36,459 nucleotides of DNA from Flavobacterium succinicans LMG 10402. GTDB lineage: Bacteria; Bacteroidota; Bacteroidia; Flavobacteriales; Flavobacteriaceae. The position numbers and the translations under genes were made by a program. Shown here piece after piece: positions 34,292 to 36,459 of the stretch; positions within the stretch are counted from its first letter, which is position 1, and every line of letters starts with the position of its first letter. The stretch covers positions 1 through 36,459 of the forward strand of contig NZ_JATV01000021.1 of assembly GCF_000611675.1 (NCBI RefSeq), given 5' to 3'. The notes under the pieces are model-generated. The model made no database searches. It was not told where the DNA came from and worked only from the letters and a program-made list of their open reading frames with translations.

Positions 34292-35107
34292 TTACAATTT
34301 AGCAAAATCTTCAAAACTTATGTCCCATGTCTTAGGATGTTCATCCCCTCGCCAAGTCACTTCTGTTCCTCCGTCAATCACAATATATTGACCAATAATA
34401 AATCGCGAGTCGTCTACTAATAAAAATTTAACCAAAGGCGCTATGTTTTCGGGTTTACAAAAATCACCTAAGGGTCTGGGCAATTTATTGATTCCTTCGG
34501 CTTTTCTCGGATCCTTTAAATCATGTTCGATCATGGGCGTCAAAACCACCCCTGGAGCAATTAAATTCATCGAAATATTACTACCTGCCCACGCTTCTTT
34601 GAATGCATTTTGACGTGCCCATTTTGTAATAGCCGTTTTACTCACCTGATAAGTCCAAAAGGGTTTTTCTTTAATTAATTCAAAAGCGCTATCTAGATCA
34701 AAATTCACAAGAGCATCTACCACTTCATTAGGAATTCCGGGAGTAATCACTACCGAATTAGACGCATTAATTACTACTCTACCGTTTCCAGATTGTTTTA
34801 AATACGGTTGCAAGCCTTCTAACATTCTAACAATTCCTATGAAATTCAAACCAAATACAAGTGATGCATTCTCCCCTCCCGCACCAGCATTAGCAAAAAT
34901 GCCATCAATTTTTCCATTACTCAATTTTACAATTTCTTGCACCGCTTGATCAACTCCTTCAATTGTGGATAAATCGGCCTGAATTTCAGCATCGTCGGTA
35001 TTGGTTACGCCAATTATTTGCACCCCGTGTTGTTCAAAATACAATCTACTAGCCAGCCCCATTCCTGTTTGCGAACCTGTAATTACAATAGTTTTAGATG
35101 GTTTCAT
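34292..35107 (-). CDS. short-chain dehydrogenase/reductase
   Basis: The 271-residue NAD(P)-dependent oxidoreductase has the classical SDR Rossmann motif TGSQTGMGLA (10-19), NAG (FANAGAGG) and the catalytic Y153-x-x-x-K157 (YQVSK) with S116 or S118 upstream. The C-terminal KLPRPLGDFCKPENIAPLVKFLLVDDSRFIIGQYI with the DGGT ending is typical of alcohol/steroid-type SDRs. The N-terminal TG-x3-GMG variant resembles coniferyl-alcohol or 3-alpha-hydroxysteroid dehydrogenase relatives; substrate unknown. It begins 50 bases after the membrane protein gene on the same strand, which follows an Rrf2 regulator. Regulation by that regulator is inferred from position and shared motifs. Confidence 0.88.
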   Translation of the reverse strand: MKPSKTIVITGSQTGMGLASRLYFEQHGVQIIGVTNTDDAEIQADLSTIEGVDQAVQEIVKLSNGKIDGIFANAGAGGENASLVFGLNFIGIVRMLEGLQPYLKQSGNGRVVINASNSVVITPGIPNEVVDALVNFDLDSAFELIKEKPFWTYQVSKTAITKWARQNAFKEAWAGSNISMNLIAPGVVLTPMIEHDLKDPRKAEGINKLPRPLGDFCKPENIAPLVKFLLVDDSRFIIGQYIVIDGGTEVTWRGDEHPKTWDISFEDFAKL

Positions 35108-35157
35108 TGTATTATCATTTAAATTAATAAAGAAAACTTTGAGCTAAATAAACGTAT

Positions 35158-35607
35158 TTATTCTCGATCTAAATGCAAACTTGTTTTGGTTTCATAATCT
35201 ACCAAAGTTGCTACAAAACCAGAGACTATTCCTGTTACAATGGAAGCCGTGCGGTGAGAAACCTCGATTGCACCGAAATATTTTTGAAATAAAACCGCAA
35301 AAATAGTTACTAAACCAAACGCAAATACGCAGTGTTTAAGTGCTTTCAGAAAATAGCCTGGAAAATAGGACGGTTTATCTTTCATTTTTGTGGTTAAAAA
35401 AGCAATGGAAGTCACAAAAAAGCATAAGGAAACCGCCAAAGGCACAGCTTTTGAAAAAACCGAAGGTACTGTGCTTGAAATACTATCTTGAGTTAAAAAA
35501 ATGGTAGGATACTGCTCCCCCATAGCATACCAGTAGCGCGTAGTATTGATGATTAAATTTATTACACCGGCAATTATAGAGCCAATAATGATGTTTCTTT
35601 TTGTCAT
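35158..35607 (-). CDS. hypothetical four-helix membrane protein
   Basis: The 149-residue protein has four membrane helices (about 5-24, 52-72, 87-107 and 117-136). Short polar loops include RYWYAMGEQYP and KMKDKPSYFPGYFLK. No active-site motif is seen and I do not recognise the family. It lies between the Rrf2-type regulator gene and the SDR gene, with only 50 bases to the SDR gene, so it is probably co-transcribed with it. A CTAAAATACAA motif (35672-35682), also found twice upstream of the regulator gene, lies 65 bases before its start. Function unknown. Confidence 0.75.
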   Translation of the reverse strand: MTKRNIIIGSIIAGVINLIINTTRYWYAMGEQYPTIFLTQDSISSTVPSVFSKAVPLAVSLCFFVTSIAFLTTKMKDKPSYFPGYFLKALKHCVFAFGLVTIFAVLFQKYFGAIEVSHRTASIVTGIVSGFVATLVDYETKTSLHLDRE

Positions 35608-35671
35608 TTTACTTTTAATTTCATCTGTTTATACATCATTTTTTTCTAAAATAGCAAAGAGGATCACGATA

Positions 35672-35682
35672 CTAAAATACAA
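35672..35682. promoter_or_regulatory. CTAAAATACAA motif, copy 3
   Basis: Identical to the 11-base arms of the inverted repeat upstream of the Rrf2 gene (36232-36275). Located 65 bases upstream of the membrane-protein gene in the 195-base gap between it and the regulator. Candidate binding site. On the minus strand it also reads TATTTTAG, one base off a -7 box, so part of it may be promoter. Confidence 0.45.
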
Positions 35683-35802
35683 TTCATTTACTTAAAATAA
35701 AAGTAACAAATATCTAGTCACAAAATGTTAAGCAAGTTCTAAATTACGAATAAAACTCACAAAACACTTAAAAAAACAAGTCATAAATCAAAAAGAAGTA
35801 TA

Positions 35803-36216
35803 TTAATTCGATACTATGGAAGCAATAGTAATGTTTTGCATGGATCGCAAAGTTTCTTCACGAACAGAAATTAAACTATGACGCAGATGACAAGTTGCTT
35901 CATTTTTACAATCACTACAAGGTTCATAAAAGTTGAGTGAAGCACAAGGAAGAAGTGCAATAGCACCATCAAATAATCGATACACATCCGCTAAAGTGAT
36001 TTCGTTTTTGGATTTCAAAAGATAATACCCTCCTAATTTGCCTTGCTTACTTCCTACTAAATGGGCACGTTTTAAATCCAAAAGAATCTGCTCTAAAAAT
36101 TTTTTAGGAATAGAAGCTTCTTCAGAAATAGCATTAGTTTTCACAATAATTCCCTCTTCTTGTTGGGCCAAATAGAGTAGAGCTTTTAAAGCGTATTTCG
36201 TTTTTTGTGACAGCAT
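35803..36216 (-). CDS. Rrf2 family transcriptional regulator
   Basis: The 137-residue regulator has an N-terminal winged helix (SQKTKYALKALLYLAQ... EEASIPKKFLEQILLDLKRAHLVGSKQGKLGGYYL), including the Rrf2 signature. A C-terminal region has C91, C100, C103 and C109 (LPCASLNFYEPCSDCKNEATCHLR). Rrf2 proteins such as IscR, NsrR and RsrR bind Fe-S clusters through three cysteines here, so redox, NO or Fe-S sensing is likely. It is the first gene of a minus-strand run with a membrane protein and an SDR. An 11-bp perfect inverted repeat (36232-36275) lies upstream of its start, a candidate autoregulatory operator. Confidence 0.93.
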   Translation of the reverse strand: MLSQKTKYALKALLYLAQQEEGIIVKTNAISEEASIPKKFLEQILLDLKRAHLVGSKQGKLGGYYLLKSKNEITLADVYRLFDGAIALLPCASLNFYEPCSDCKNEATCHLRHSLISVREETLRSMQNITIASIVSN

Positions 36217-36231
36217 CTGTATTATTTTTGG

Positions 36232-36275
36232 CTAAAATACAAAAAAAACCAAGAATGACTCCGATTGTATTTTAG
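36232..36275. promoter_or_regulatory. candidate operator: 11-bp perfect inverted repeat
   Basis: CTAAAATACAA (36232-36242) is mirrored by TTGTATTTTAG (36265-36275) 22 bases later, upstream of the Rrf2 gene. Copy 3 of the same 11-mer precedes the next gene in the cluster. TATTTTAG on the minus strand at 36232-36239 may double as the -7 box. Confidence 0.5.
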
Positions 36276-36303
36276 TGGTTGCGCTTTACTTTTAACCCAG
36301 ATT

Positions 36304-36459
36304 CCGCATTAGAAATCTACTACAACTAAATTCTTCTTCAAAACCAAGAACTTACTCCTATTTTTAAATTCAAAATACAAAAGTATTCCTTCTTCAAAAA
36401 TAGTCCGTGAGCTCCTGCTTTTATTGAATAATTCAGTTTCGCTACGAAGTCTAATGCGG
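36304..36459. other. window-edge stretch with 10-bp inverted ends; no gene called
   Basis: CCGCATTAGA (36304-36313) is mirrored by TCTAATGCGG (36450-36459), the last bases of the window. On the minus strand a 39-residue open-ended frame (36338-36457) ends ILNLKIGVSSWF, resembling a beta-barrel C-terminus, and another 49-residue frame overlaps it. Either may be the tail of a gene starting outside the window or the stretch may be part of a repeat. I cannot decide. Confidence 0.25.

Overview
The window is an AT-rich chromosomal stretch from a member of the Bacteroidota, almost certainly a Flavobacterium or close relative. The evidence is Flavobacteria-type protein families (DUF4294, DUF6452, DUF6048, DUF4349, the DUF5117/DUF4953 zinc protease, an OprO/P-like porin), the absence of Shine-Dalgarno sequences, several perfect TAnnTTTG boxes (the Bacteroidota -7 element), and intergenic repeats typical of the genus. 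No rRNA, tRNA, CRISPR or intact transposon was recognised. Gene names rest on motif reading and family knowledge, not on a database search.

Layout. (1) 1-5.6 kb: DUF4294 protein diverging from an M42 aminopeptidase, then rlmD with a promoter that implies a leaderless mRNA, a repeat-filled gap, and the overlapping DUF6452/DUF6048 pair. (2) 5.7-11.6 kb, minus strand: corA, pta and ackA (acetyl-CoA/acetate interconversion), then an outer-membrane porin. (3) 11.9-17.4 kb: a large zinc metalloprotease on plus; dnaK and a small lipoprotein on minus, each closed by a near-identical terminator. (4) 17.5-22.5 kb: the accessory region. It has a repeat-dense gap, then four small orphan genes (two lipoproteins, one secreted protein with a TonB-plug-like motif, one unknown), two of them followed directly after their stop codons by a 106-bp repeat. 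After these come a structured RNA-like element, an unknown membrane protein, REP-like hairpins and the 5' stub of a RAYT (REP-associated transposase) gene. (5) 22.6-30.9 kb: a Bacteroidales-type malate dehydrogenase, a secreted CocE/S15 hydrolase, tilS-dsbD joined stop-to-start, another repeat cluster and pabB. (6) 31-36.2 kb: a DUF4349 lipoprotein, a DoxX-like protein, lpdA, and an Rrf2-regulator / membrane protein / SDR cluster sharing an 11-bp motif.

Most genes are housekeeping: acetyl-CoA metabolism (pta, ackA, lpdA, mdh), protein folding and envelope redox (dnaK, dsbD), RNA modification (rlmD, tilS) and folate synthesis (pabB). The observations most worth a second look are non-coding: a family of structured elements (three full copies and one partial) whose central stems covary, the cassette-like array with post-stop repeats, and the shared Rrf2-cluster motif.
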